The position numbers were made by a program, and so were the translations under genes. Positions 26,322-37,530 of a DNA stretch of 64,000 bases are shown here, piece by piece. This stretch comes from Aphrophora alni (taxonomy: Eukaryota > Arthropoda > Insecta > Hemiptera > Aphrophoridae). How positions within the stretch are numbered: position 1 is the first letter of the stretch; every line of letters begins with the position of its first letter. The notes beneath the pieces are model-generated. The model ran no database searches. It was not told the origin of the DNA and was given only the letters and a program-made list of their open reading frames with translations. Location: positions 72,454,877 to 72,518,876 of the forward strand of contig OY740768.1 of the NCBI GenBank assembly GCA_963513935.1, read 5' to 3'.

Positions 26322-26486
26322 CTTGTTCCCATCGGAGATGTTAGAAATAGTTCCACATCACCACGCCGTGTTGCATTCAATGTAATTACAGCTTGTACAT
26401 GCTCCAGATAACTGACTTGAGTGTCTGTCCCTTGACAAGCAGTTGTTTTAATTTTTAATAGCACGGAGCGACTCCCTGGGATTTCC
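26322..26486 (-). CDS. amon: PC2/amontillado exon: P domain with RRGD motif
   Basis: A 165-bp exon in phase with its neighbours (one base completes Glu, the last two bases AG go to Arg). It encodes EIPGSRSVLLKIKTTACQG, YLEHVQAVITLNATRRGDV and FLTSPMGT. The RRGD tetrapeptide and the following SPMGT strand are hallmarks of the convertase P domain, and NAT just before it is an N-glycosylation sequon. The acceptor is GTGTTTCAG and the donor is GTAGCT. An in-frame ATG in the intron side is not used. The next intron is 5,245 bp and contains the LTR-like inverted-repeat unit and the SINE fragment. Confidence 0.95.
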
Positions 26487-26924
26487 CTGAAACACATCAC
26501 ATTTTACAGTTACTACCTCCGTCGTTGACAATTTCAAGACAGATTGTTTTTCAACTATGATTTATTACTGTAGTAACTCAAATGTTACTTGATACATAAA
26601 GTCTTAGTTTTCCCGTTGTTTTAAAACAAACAGAGTATTTTCTAACTTATACTCTGCAAATATTAAAAAGTTATTTTCTAAAATCGCCTGATAAATTAAT
26701 TTATTTTATTTAAACATCTATAAAACTTAAAGATTGTAATAATCGTCCACGTATAAATAAAATCAATAAAAACATTTTTTAAATGCATAACTTAACTATT
26801 TCAATTTATTTCATCTTTTAAATTGACTTTATTTTATAAACATTACTGATTTAAAGATTAGTTTTTGGATCTAGTATTTAAAAAAAAAATGTTGTTTTAC
26901 GAATTTTTTTTTTACAAATATTAC

Positions 26925-26965
26925 ACATACACACACACACTCTCTCCCTCACACAGACACACTCA
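26925..26965. repeat. Imperfect (CA)n repeat
   Basis: ACACATACACACACACAC followed by CTCTCCCTCACACAGACAC. A short degenerate dinucleotide tract in the 866-bp PC2 intron, which otherwise shows nothing recognisable. Confidence 0.7.
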
Positions 26966-27352
26966 AATGAAATCTTGATAATATTACATTTTCTGTTGAA
27001 TCGTAATAATAAATAAAAGTGTACACAGTTTAGCATTGGACGATTTTAACTTCCGGTAATCTTTAGGGCTAATTTAAATTGATTACATAAACAATATAAC
27101 ACAAATTTATTTCAAATAAAATAATCTTTAAAAATTTCTAAAATGCTACAATAATAAAAAAATAAATAAACGAAAATTAGTTCCTTAAAATTAGTTCATT
27201 TAATTTGTATGTTGTCATCTATATGTAATTTTGTATACAGTAAAAATAGGTACGAATTATTTTCATGGATGTCAATGCTGAGTACAAATACAAATGGTAA
27301 ACTATGATTCAAAATATAATTATTAGTGACTTAAATTTAGTTTTGAACTCAC

Positions 27353-27586
27353 TCAGTTTCCTTAACAGATCCACCTTCACAATGATATCTTGCCGGGACA
27401 GATTTCCATTGTTTTGCTAATGCCACCATCGCTCCAGCGTCTAATACTCCAAAACCAAACAAATGATTGAATTCCAGACCAACTCCGTTCATTGTCCAAT
27501 GGAAACGTCCTTTAGCATCAAATAGGGAATTACGTTTTGAAGTAAGTACTGTCAAATGCTGAATATCCCTCCATGATAACTGTGGA
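27353..27586 (-). CDS. amon: PC2/amontillado exon: end of catalytic domain and start of P domain
   Basis: A 234-bp exon. The first base completes Asn and the last two bases (GA) are completed by the next exon. It encodes WRDIQHLTVLTSKRN, GVGLEFNHLFGFGVLDAGAM and PARYHCEGGSVKET. These match the segment of PC2 linking the catalytic domain to the P (Homo B) domain, which folds against the protease and is needed for its stability. The acceptor is a TTTTTTCAG before TCCACAG and the donor is GTGAGT. An upstream in-frame ATG extends the open frame into the intron, but the splice acceptor and family alignment place the exon edge at 27586. The next intron is short, 866 bp. Confidence 0.95.
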
Positions 27587-28677
27587 CTGAAAAAATAATG
27601 ACTTGGTGTTAATATGCTGGTAAGCGTTATACTATTATGTTGATAACTGTAAATATTAGAGAGTTTAAGTTTCAATGCAATGATAATTACAATAATGTCT
27701 AATAATTTTAGGATTAATAATAATTTCTTATTTTCTTTAGTTTATTCACATCTCACACTAATTATCTCTGTTTTAGAAGAAACAGCACACATTCTTAGAA
27801 TATTGTTTCCTAATAATGTATAATTTTAAATAACGGCTAAACTAATATAATAGTAAACAAGTTGTAATACGTCAACTGGATTAAAAGTTTAATCATAGTC
27901 CTACATTTCTGATTTAATGTCGTTGATTTCCAAAATGCGGGGACCGTAATTCATAAATATAATGATTTAAGGCATCAATACTGTTGATTACTAATTTAAA
28001 AATAATGTAATTGTGTATACTTTTGCCCAAGCTAATATATAAATAATCAAATAATTTTTGGGTGTACACTGAATTAATTATTGGCATTCGGTGCAGTTTA
28101 TGAAATGACGTAATCCATTTTGTTATGTCAGAAATCGTATTTGTTCTTTACACTATGTTGTAGAGGAAATTTCATTCTATAAGTTGGTACTACTTGATAT
28201 AGGCAAATACTTACTAAGAAGGTTTTTTTTTTAATGTCCAAACAGCAATTGTGTGACGTAAATATTGTAATATTTTGCGTGGCGCATATTGTTTTGGTTA
28301 GATATTTTATTTATTTTGAAGGTTTGTGTATACAAATTGTATATAAATTTTGTATAAAAGTTACAACATATCTGTTTTATATCTAAAGTTTATGTTTTTG
28401 AGTGATTTTCTAGTTTGTAAACGGTTTATATTTGCAATAACCTAAAAGCAAGTTGTAATTCTAGTCTATAACCAAATTTTCTTATATTTAGTGTTTTATT
28501 TGATTATAAAAGTGTATATGTGTGTTATTCTTTGTAAAGTATGTTGTTTTAGTGAAATCTAATGGTTTTGTCTTAGGCCTAGCTTTATAAAGTTACTAAT
28601 TACGCGTAAATTGTCGAGGTGTCAAACCTAACCTCACTTGTGAAAGTTACCTTTTTAGTCAAAATCGTTGTTTTTAT
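27587..28677. other. PC2 intron sequence, nothing recognised
   Basis: Start of the 19.5-kb intron. AT-rich with no recognised motifs. Confidence 0.4.
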
Positions 28678-29310
28678 TTGAAAATGTAACAAATTATTAT
28701 TTTTTCCCCCTAAATATATTCACAAATATATTACAAATCTCAAGTAATGGTTGAAAAAAATCCGAAAAATCTATTAGTATGTTATTGATTACCATTTTTG
28801 TGAAATTTCTGCTCCTTTACTGTTCGATTTTTTGGTATTTGACCAAAAAACTCCAAATGTGATACATCTAACATGTTTTTTCACTACACATCTACATTCT
28901 ATGCACCTTTCTGAACATAATGATATATAGTACTCTTGTATAAAATATATATTACTATTTTTGGTAAATTGTTGAAAATAAAAATACCAAATTCCCTTTA
29001 TCCGTAAACCATTTTTTGTTTTTTTGAAAATGTAACAAATTTATTATTTATTTCCTAAATATATTGATAAATATTACATAAAACTTTTGTATATCTTAGA
29101 AAAAGGTGGTAAGCTTTTGATTTTGGATTATATAGGTTTTTCCTGAAAAATGGTAATTTCGTTTTTGACATGTAACATACTTACTCCAAAACCGTTTCAA
29201 AATTCTTTTATTACATAGATGAATTCTATGCATCTTTCTGAGAAAAATGATGTCTTATAATTTAGGTTTTGTATACAAATAATATATTTTATTATTTTTT
29301 AAACAAACGA
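28678..29310. repeat. Diverged tandem duplication, about 340-bp unit, two copies
   Basis: Copy one starts at about 28678 with GAAAATGTAACAAATTATTA and copy two at about 29022 with GAAAATGTAACAAATTTATT. Both continue with CTAAATATATT(C/G)A(C/T)AAATAT. Later matching landmarks are ATTCTATGCACCTTTCTGA (about 28897) and ATTCTATGCATCTTTCTGA (about 29221), at the same offset. The copies are heavily diverged, so the duplication is old or represents two monomers of a satellite-like family. Confidence 0.65.
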
Positions 29311-29872
29311 AGAAAATTAACATTAACCGCTTCTAGGGCGTTTTCTGAACAATAAAATTATTTAACTATTGGTAGAAGCAATGAGGAACAGGTCTTAAAG
29401 AACGTGTAATTGGTTAGGGATTAGTTATGTACGAATAGAACATTAATTAAGTAGTGGCTGTGCAATATAAGAACGAGTGGTGTGGTTAGGTGTGCATAGC
29501 TTGTGCTTCTTTGTTCATATCATAAAATGTTGTGGTACAAAATAAGTAAATTCATTTGATAAATTAAGAGTGACATTTATTTCGGGAAATGGCCTTGAAA
29601 TATTTTGATTCGTAAATATTGTTTTTTTACTTATGAAAATCGTGTTTTAGATTTAATTTGTTTTCTCTGTTGTCTGTTTATTTATGAAGGTACAATTTAT
29701 AATTTATTGTTTAAACGTCTGTGTAATTTATCTATTATTAATTGTTATTATTGGATATTTAATATTTATTGATATATAATTATAGAGTTTGTTTATAAAT
29801 TATTGTTATAAGTTGAGTAGCTACTATTGACGAGTACATGTGGTATGAATATTTTATATACTTTATTATGCA

Positions 29873-29879
<7 letters not shown>

Positions 29880-29907
<28 letters not shown>
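29880..29907 (+). repeat. Poly(A) run of 28
   Basis: Twenty-eight consecutive A following an AT-rich stretch. It could be the tail of a retrotransposed sequence, but I recognise no coding or SINE sequence upstream and no clear target duplication. Confidence 0.8.
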
Positions 29908-29910
<3 letters not shown>

Positions 29911-30920
29911 TTTAGGCTAAATGGCTGTAAAACTGAGCCTAGTTAGTACTGTCTGCGAAAAAATAAATACATATAACATGAACTTGAAAGAACATTTTAT
30001 TTTTTCTAAAGGTTAACATAAAAAACTTTGTCTTCGAACAAACTGCTTTAATGAGGCACGTGATGCAATCCTTTATAAAAGACACGTAGGCAGTCATAAC
30101 TCTCAGTTATAGAGTGTCTTTACGTTTAAACAAGTCTACTGTTCCTTAAAACACATATTTTTGGTTCATTACAAATCAGCAACAGTTACTAATGTATTTT
30201 AAAATATACACATTTAAAATTAAAATAAAGTTATAGTTATAACTGCATAGAGTATATATATTGATTCACCATTTATTGATTTCCATAATGGTAACAAAAC
30301 CCTTGAGTGTTAATAAATCATATCTTACTTGACGTAAGCTCTAGTAATGATAATACACACATAAGTGTCATAGAAAAATGAATCGTTGGAGAAGACTACT
30401 TGAGTGAGTCCAGGCACTTACACGACATCATCACGACACACTTGACTCTGTCGTGTCTTGAGTGCAACATGTTTTCCTTCTGTCATTTTGTATTAGAAGA
30501 TGTTGTATTGGCTTCATATTTCTAACAACAATATCCCTTTACTAAACTTCGACAATTTTAGTAATGATCAGAGTAGAATTAGAAAGAAATATTATTTACT
30601 AAGGCATCAGTTGATTTACATATTTTGTAAAATATTTTTTTCTTTTGTTTGTTATGTATTAACAAAAACTACGTTTTTAAATTTCAGCTGGATTTAATAA
30701 TTATGTTTTTTTCTGAAATTTATTATATTGTACTAAAATTAAATGTATTTTTACAAAGAAAATTAATAGGGTGCATTTAATTTTAATAAACCAACATATT
30801 TTCGTAAATTATAATAAAAAACATTTCACTTGAATATATTGAAAAAAATATGTGGAGTATTCATAATAATAATACTAATAATAAATTCTTTTTAGTGTTA
30901 TTACACAATAACAAAACACA
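29908..30920. other. PC2 intron sequence, nothing recognised
   Basis: AT-rich intron. A 65-codon frame at 30500-30697 has no motif. Confidence 0.4.
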
Positions 30921-30970
30921 TTAAAAACGACGTTTCGACGAATGGACCATCCATTGTTTCAATCATCGCC
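30921..30970 (-). ncRNA. Hammerhead-like/Penelope-end motif, degenerate
   Basis: On the minus strand: GGCGATGATTGAAACAATGG, then ATGGTCCATTCGTCGAAACG. It has a GATGA block, a 6-bp hairpin AATGGA/TCCATT and GAAACG, the layout of the hammerhead-type ends of Penelope-like elements, but the CTGA of the core is changed. I infer a remnant of such an end. No protein part is attached nearby. Confidence 0.35.
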
Positions 30971-32810
30971 CAAACTTTTAGAATATGCATAAGCATAGAA
31001 TAGACTAGATACTTAGAGAGAACTGTGAAAAAAAGGAATAAAATAACTGAATATCATAATATTACAATTTAAAAATATAAAATCACAGAAAAATAAAAAC
31101 CTAGATACAAAATAAAATAAATCACAAATACATGAAGCATGGATCAAAATATTAATGTAATATTACAATGTAAGGTGAAACATACAAATCATAAAGTGTA
31201 TAAAGAATAAAAACAAAATTAATAAACATTTTTTAAAAATTAACAATCCTGTATTCTTGCGCCCCGTAAACTTTGTAGTAATACCCGTATCATTCAATTT
31301 AGTTAATATCCTAAACTATTATTCAGTTTTGTAAAACTGAAATAATTCATTTGAAAAATGACAAAAAGTATCAAAACGGACTAACTCGATTAAATGACTA
31401 CTTTATGTATTTTGTCCGTCTACAGCTCTCTAAATCTCTTTTGTTTAGTTAATATAACAATTCTTTAGGCATTATCTAAAAAATGAATAAATGTCACCGT
31501 TACTAAAAGAAGGAAGTTTTAACAGATATTAGTCATACAAATTACAACAGAAGATCAGATCAATTCCAAGCGTCAATAAACCATTAAGGAGGAAACTGAT
31601 CAGTCGAATCGTATCACTTCCATATAGAAACTAAAAATCAGCCGATGTAATAAGTGGGAATTTATTCATAAATGTATACAATATCATTTGTAGAGAGATA
31701 TATTGTATACACAAGAGAAATATTAATTTTTGAATACCAACGATATTTATAAAAAAAAGAGGGTGTAAAAATTGTGGACGTTAGCGCAGTGTGTTTCCAC
31801 TGTTCATTTCGAATTTCAATTATGACCGATAATGAAACATGCATTTAAGCTAATTGGTTTCGGACTGTATGAGTGGGTTATTATTATCATTTTTGTAAGT
31901 GAATTCAAATCTGTTCAATTCTAGCTTCACCAGGGCTTCAATGTTTTGCAAAATTAACAACATGTAATCTAAGCCAACAAACGTCCATAGTCTATAGTGT
32001 GTATTGCAATAAGATAATGATTTTTGTATACACAATAAAGGTGATAATAAGAAAAAAATATACTAAAATAATTTTCACATTTCGATTTGAAAGACCTTAA
32101 GTTATTGTAAATGGTACCGTTTGTACCAAACTAGTGAAAAATTGTCAACACTATGCGACCGTTTGAAAACAAACCCACGCACAGGCGCGCACGCATTCCA
32201 TATTATTATCTCTCTCACATACAACGCACGGTCACAACACAACACATACACATATGTATTAAATATGGTATTGGTTTTAGACCGACTATGGATCTGTATA
32301 CTATATTTTATTAACCTTGTTATCATTACAAATAAGTATATTATATTATCAGTGGGCCAATTATCTAGACTAATACAGTGGTTTTCTATTGCTATATTTA
32401 TAATCCAGGGGAAACCAATGTTGCGACAACAAAACAAGTTAATTTAGTCCTTCTTCATATAGGCTGGTCTATACAAGAACAGAGCACTCAGGTTGTATAC
32501 TTCCTGAAGCTCTAACGTGTAGCGCTTCGTAATCCTCAATTGCTAGAACATTCGCTGCAGGAACTGAGTAATCAATCGCTCCTTGCCGAAATTGTCCCGT
32601 CGACGTCTCTCTGCCGACCCTCCGGCAACTCCGTGACAAGTCTGTCCGCCTATAACTCCATAATGTGCCTGATATCGTTCCTTGACTCTTCCATAATACA
32701 TTTGGTAATTGCAACTCAGCAATTACCTAACTTTTTGCATGTTGTCGCAATTAATGTTTATACTCTGGTAGCTGTTGTCGGGTCTTAGGAAAAAATGAAT
32801 AGCAGTCGTT
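30971..32810. other. PC2 intron; unclassified GC-richer patch at about 32460-32720
   Basis: Mostly AT-rich. From about 32160 to 32760 GC content rises, and overlapping open frames occur on both strands (32121-32447 +, 32102-32437 -, 32469-32714 -, 32540-32788 +). The minus frame 32469-32714 has a balanced, charged composition (TLWSYRRTDLSRSCRRVGR) unlike the AT-driven frames elsewhere, which suggests degraded coding sequence of a mobile element, but I match it to no family. Confidence 0.35.
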
Positions 32811-33637
32811 TATACTTCTTATTCTCTTTTAAAGTCAGACTATAGTTTCGACATTATATTGTCATTCACGAAGACAAACACATATTAATACAAATTATTA
32901 CATGTACAACACAATAAACACCACAAGAAACTACAATTTCACCAATCGTGAAACAATTTCTATAAAAACACATGATATACTCCGCACACAAGTACTTGTG
33001 GGTTGTCCGGATCACGCATTAAATTTAATCGACATATAGCTTATTTGTTATGTGGTGGCGGTCTGGCTTGGAGTGGGGAGTTTGTTAGTAATACACTGTC
33101 TAGAAACGCACTGACGAAAGGACGGCGGAACACTGACTCACTCGCTTCCCCCACTTCTAAAGAGTGACGGGAATCTGTTTTCCCGAAGAAGGACAAGCGC
33201 CACTACATACCAAATGACCCCTTAGATCTCATTAAGCTGTAAAGTTGGTTGCATAATATTTAGGAGATTTTAATTTTACTAAACGGTCAAAAATAGCATT
33301 GGATTTAAACTGCAGTTGATCATTTAGTATGTTAATTGGTTGCGTTTTTTGCAGTTTGTAAATATAAAACTATTTCAAAACTTCCATCTTTCCACGTCAT
33401 TCTTCCCTTTTTACATGTCTCCAATATTTCTATATCAAATCAGTGGGTGTCCGGGACAGCTCACAAGTACTTGTGTATATCATGTGTTTTTATAGAAATT
33501 GTTTTATTGGTGAACTTGTAGTGTCTTGTTTATTGTGTTGTACATGTAATAATTTTTATTAAGTGTTCGTCTTCGTGAATGACATTGTAATGTCGAAACT
33601 ATAATCAGACTTTAAAAAAGAATAAAAGAAAGTATAA
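32811..33637. mobile_element. Inverted-repeat unit with about 200-bp arms and hairpin-GAAAC motifs
   Basis: Left arm 32811-33015 and right arm 33443-33637 are inverted copies, including ATAGTTTCGACATTATATTG against CAATGTAATGTCGAAACTAT (read in opposite directions) and ACACAAGTACTTGTG near the inner ends. Each arm carries, read inward to outward, a hairpin directly followed by GAAAC: GACATTGTAATGTC-GAAAC at 33581-33599 and its inverse at 32845-32863. This hairpin plus GAAA arrangement resembles stem II and the GAAA of hammerhead ribozymes from Penelope-like elements. The 430-bp centre encodes nothing recognised. Confidence 0.65.
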
Positions 33638-35060
33638 AGAATAATTTGAAAGTGAGTGCTACTATTCATATGTATGAATGGTCCAGGAAAGTAGAATTCA
33701 TAAAAAAATGTATAAGAATAAAAATGTAACGTAATCATCTATTCTAGTCCTAATATTAGCTTAAACCCTAACAGTAAAATGTAACAGTATGATACATATA
33801 TTATTCATAAATAACTAAAATAGGGATCATGATCTAGGATTCAGCCTTAAAGTCTTGTTTCAATGAATCTAGTGTTTTAGTAGAGTGGCAATGGTAGATT
33901 AATTTAGACATGTATTATTCGATCAAATCATTAAGTCCAAAAGTTACTAGTAGATTAAAAAACTAGTCTACTAAAATAGGGCTTAACGATGGCTGCAGTA
34001 CCAATATTAACAACACAGATATTATCTCATAACACTAATCTTTAAGGTAATATTGTGCCATTCGGATTATAGATTCAGTCACGTATTGGGTTTACAGTAA
34101 TCTAGAGCTTATAGCCAGTATAAAGTAATGTTAGTTGTGTAGATACCAGACATTATTGCTTTAATCACGAAGTGTTTACTTTGACACGTGCAGTAAAGCA
34201 ATGCGTGGCAAATATTAGTATTCAAATTAAACAATGGATTTACTGAGTGTCCTCGATATACAATCATGTTAAAAACCGACTTAATACTTACTAGTAGTCA
34301 AGAATATTTAGTCATGTCCTGAATTGTAGTGTTTTTAGAATATACACGTATGTGTAGTCTAAGCGAAGTGACATTAATATTTTTGTTCCGTATCTTCAAA
34401 AAAGGATCAAATTGATATGGGAGGAAAACACTTGATTACACTGTAGGTCTACTCAACAGAAAAAATAGTAGTAGGGTCTATGTGTTGTTGAAACCATTAT
34501 ATAAATGGTATAAAATATCTACTTTTTTTTAAAGTGAATACTTCTTTAAGCCCGGTAGGCAATTTTTTGGTGCTGTTAAATTGTTGTGGTGAAAGGAAAA
34601 ATCATCACGAAAATAATAATAACAGTATACGTACAACAACGGTTATGCTGCGTATTTAAATAATCTACTATTTTTATTAAAGTAAAGTTCAAAGTTAAGT
34701 TCAAGTTTCACATTTTAAAATATCTAGATAACAATAAGGCATCATCGCAGCACAAGATATTACTTCTCAATAATTGTTTTGTTTTCATGCAAGATGCAGA
34801 CGATAGCTAGCAGCTGAGGCTTAAATAAAGTAAACATCTGAGATATCCAATTAAAACAGCTGTTCACTTCTAACGCGCGTAGTCTCTACTCACCCAATTT
34901 TTTTCCATGTAAGTAGTATAGAAAAAGTTATGTGTAAAAAGACCGGTGTTGAGTTTTCGTGGAGATATCCATCTGTATGTATGATGTTGTACAGCGCTCG
35001 ATTGAGTAAACAGATTTGAATCAAATCACCTCAAAAGTTTACGATAAGATTTTTCTTGAA
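33638..35060. other. PC2 intron sequence, nothing recognised
   Basis: AT-rich intron with no motif I can name. Confidence 0.4.
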
Positions 35061-35080
35061 CCTAACCTAACCTAACCTAA
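35061..35080. repeat. (CCTAA)4 telomere-type repeat
   Basis: Four perfect CCTAA units, the complement of the TTAGG telomere repeat of most insects, directly abutting the left end of the DDE transposon. A shorter run (CCTAA twice) occurs at about 63163. Confidence 0.85.
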
Positions 35081-35825
35081 AGTCTGTATGAAGTAACCTG
35101 TCTCCTGACCCTCCAGCTACCTGGGACAGGCCCGGGCCATTCACCGGCACTCGGCGTCGCCCGCAGCTGTTTACCTAATTAGTTGCCTATAAGCTTCCCC
35201 ACTAGCTTAAGTAACTTTTTTACCCAAATCATAATTTCTGAAATTTTATCAAATATTTGAAAAGTACATAAAAAAATAAGATCAACGATACTAAACAAGG
35301 GCAAATTTGATAAAAAACAAACAATAGATTATAGAGGGAATAAGAAATATAGAAGTAGTCTGTTTAAAGCTTTTAATAATAAAGTTGGTTTTATGTAACA
35401 ATATGACAATGAAATTACATTACATATTACAAAAATAATATTTCAGTATCATTTATAAGTCACGTGGTTTTCATGTAACGAGCGTCACAAGGAAAACTTG
35501 TGTTTTGCGTCATAACGGTGCCGTCACTTGGAACATTGGACTTCCGCAGCGGACGTCTGACTCAGGGTGGATGTATATACCGTAATATGCTTCAAAGAAA
35601 TGAGTAATCAACAAGTTATTAGTGTCTAGGGATGAGGGTAGTATTCAGTTCAGTTCAAAGTGAGTGTTAGCCAGAGAAACATCGTGTTAAATGTTAGTAG
35701 TTAATTTTTAAACTAGATTGATTTTTTCCGTGAGTGTTGTTATTGTTTATGATTTCATTTTTATTGACTAGTATAAAGTGACATATATAAATAAGTTTTT
35801 TTGTTGTAAATTTGTATTTCCGAAT

Positions 35826-36554
35826 ATGCCACCATCAATTGATAAGCGTGCTGGGACAGCATACAACTCTCAGGCAAGAACGATTATTGCGTCTGTTTTA
35901 CAATACTTCGAGCGCGAACGTGACAATAAAGGACCGTTATTAGATGTTAAAAAGGTGTGCGAAAGGTTTTTTGAAGTGTTGCTTAAATCAATTCCGGCTG
36001 GTTCAACTATTGTGATGGATAATGCGCCATATCACTCCCGAATAGCAAATAAAGTGCCAACGTCTGGCTCAAGGAAGTGTGAAATGGAAGAATGGCTAAA
36101 AACTCGTAACATCTCCTTCTCGGCAGACCTGCGAAAACCGGAGCTATACGATCTGGTAAAGCTGCACAAGCCTCAAGTCGTAAGTTACGAGATCGACAAG
36201 AAAGCCTCCCAGCTTGGGTTCAAAGTGGTACGTCTTCCACCATACCACTGCCAATACAATCCGATTGAACTAGTATGGGCAAATTTAAAACGGTTTGTTG
36301 CTGCACGAAATACTACCTTTAAGCTGAATGACGTTCAAGATTTGTTTATGGAAGCAGTAAGCACTGTCACCCCGGATGACTGGAAAAGATGTGTACAGCA
36401 TGTAAAAAAGGATATCGATGCCGATTGGACAAGAGAGGGACTTGACGACATTAGTGTTCAAGAATTAGTCATTACTTTGGCACCTGGTGACTCGGATGGT
36501 AGTGATTTCGATAGTGACGGCGATCCCGACATGGGAGTGGCACCTCTGGAGTAA
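35826..36554 (+). CDS. Internally deleted DDE transposase, open reading frame
   Basis: A 242-residue frame inside the TIR element. I chose ATG 35826 (MPPSIDKRAGTAYNSQ) because the 16 residues before it are Phe/Cys-rich and look non-coding. Residues 1-47 (ARTIIASVLQYFERERDNKG and VKKVCER) look like the start of a DNA-binding domain. At about residue 48 it jumps to FFEVLLKSIPAGSTIVMDNA, the second catalytic Asp (D65, in MDNAPYHSR). YNPIELVWANLKRF holds the third acidic residue (E148). I count 82 residues between D65 and E148, matching the DD82E spacing I recall for a group of Tc1/mariner-related transposases. The region with the first catalytic Asp (the LDExW block) is missing, so the protein should not be able to transpose DNA. 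The C-terminus is acidic (SDGSDFDSDGDPDMG). No stop or frameshift is present. Confidence 0.8.
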   Translation: MPPSIDKRAGTAYNSQARTIIASVLQYFERERDNKGPLLDVKKVCERFFEVLLKSIPAGSTIVMDNAPYHSRIANKVPTSGSRKCEMEEWLKTRNISFSADLRKPELYDLVKLHKPQVVSYEIDKKASQLGFKVVRLPPYHCQYNPIELVWANLKRFVAARNTTFKLNDVQDLFMEAVSTVTPDDWKRCVQHVKKDIDADWTREGLDDISVQELVITLAPGDSDGSDFDSDGDPDMGVAPLE

Positions 36555-36641
36555 TCAGGTATGATAAAATCTTGAATTTATTTTTACATATATTCTCAGA
36601 TTCTAAGGTATAAATGCACAGTTAACATAATCAACTAAATG

Positions 36642-36845
36642 ATTTATGTGTCATATGAAAGATGTGATTAATACGCATTGGTTTTCCTTTTTACTTTTTT
36701 GAATAACAAATTTACATTAACAGGAAAAATATTGCAAATTGTTATCATTTTTAGAGATTAATATTGATAAAACGGTTAACCTGGTAAAAAAACTGAAAAG
36801 CAATGTTACTGCGTATTAACCACATCTCTCATATGACACATAAAT
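36642..36845. repeat. MITE-like inverted repeat inside the DDE element
   Basis: ATTTATGTGTCATATGAAAG then ATGTGATTAATACGCA at the left is matched inversely at the right, with two mismatches over about 36 bp. The unit spans 204 bp. It may be a nested MITE or a structural part of the host transposon, downstream of its reading frame. No clear target duplication is seen. Confidence 0.7.
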
Positions 36846-37530
36846 TATTGTTCTACGGCGAAAGATACAGCAGAAAAATGGTTTAAGGTTTAACATTAGT
36901 CTTATGGGAATATACGCATCCGGCCGACAGGTACAGCCGAGCCTTAAATTTAATTGACATATTTTACAGCCCTTCTTTACTTGCAGATTCATGGTACGTG
37001 ATGGCCCCTCGCTGGAATCAACAAACTGCGCTAATGAAAACTACCCTGACCCCATATTCATCTAAAATAAACATATCTTATAGTCTAGAATATTCTTATA
37101 ACAGTTTGTAAGATATTATTTGTATTGTGACTATAACTTTGTAGTACAGTAGTTAATGTAAATAGTTAATATTTATTATTTTTGTAATATATAACGTAAT
37201 TTCATTGTCATATTGTTACATAAAACCAACTTTATTATTACAAGATTTAAACAGACTACTTCTATATTTCTTATTACCTCTATATTGTTAGTTTTTATCA
37301 AATTTGCCCTTGTTTAGTATCGTTGATCTTATTTTTTTATGTACTTTTCAAATATTTGATAACATTTCGGAAATTATGATTTAGGTAAAAAAGTTACTTA
37401 AGCTAGTGGGGAAGCTTATAGGCGACTAATTAGGTAAACAACTGCGGGCGACGCCGAGTGCCGGTGAATGGCCCGGGCCTGTCCCAGGTAGCTGGAGGGT
37501 CAGGAGACAGGTTACTTCATACAGACTTTA

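Larger units (their letters stand above)
35080..37528 (+). mobile_element. DDE transposon with about 355-bp TIRs, TA target duplication
   Basis: Left end AAGTCTGTATGAAGTAACCT is inverted exactly at 37528 going down. The arms (35080-35434 and about 37173-37528) match over roughly 355 bp with few differences. TA flanks both sides (35078-35079, 37529-37530). The outer 150 bp are GC-rich (CAGGCCCGGGCCATTCACCG) and the inner part AT-rich. Low divergence between arms and an open reading frame suggest a fairly young insertion. It lies in the 19.5-kb PC2 intron, on the opposite strand to PC2. Confidence 0.9.

Noticed and set aside
32102..32447. Opposing 108- to 111-codon frames, and CAGTGGTTTTCTATTGC resembling a hAT terminal repeat
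   Set aside because: Frames on both strands over the same bases with no motif. The hAT-like string is short and has no matching inverted copy nearby.
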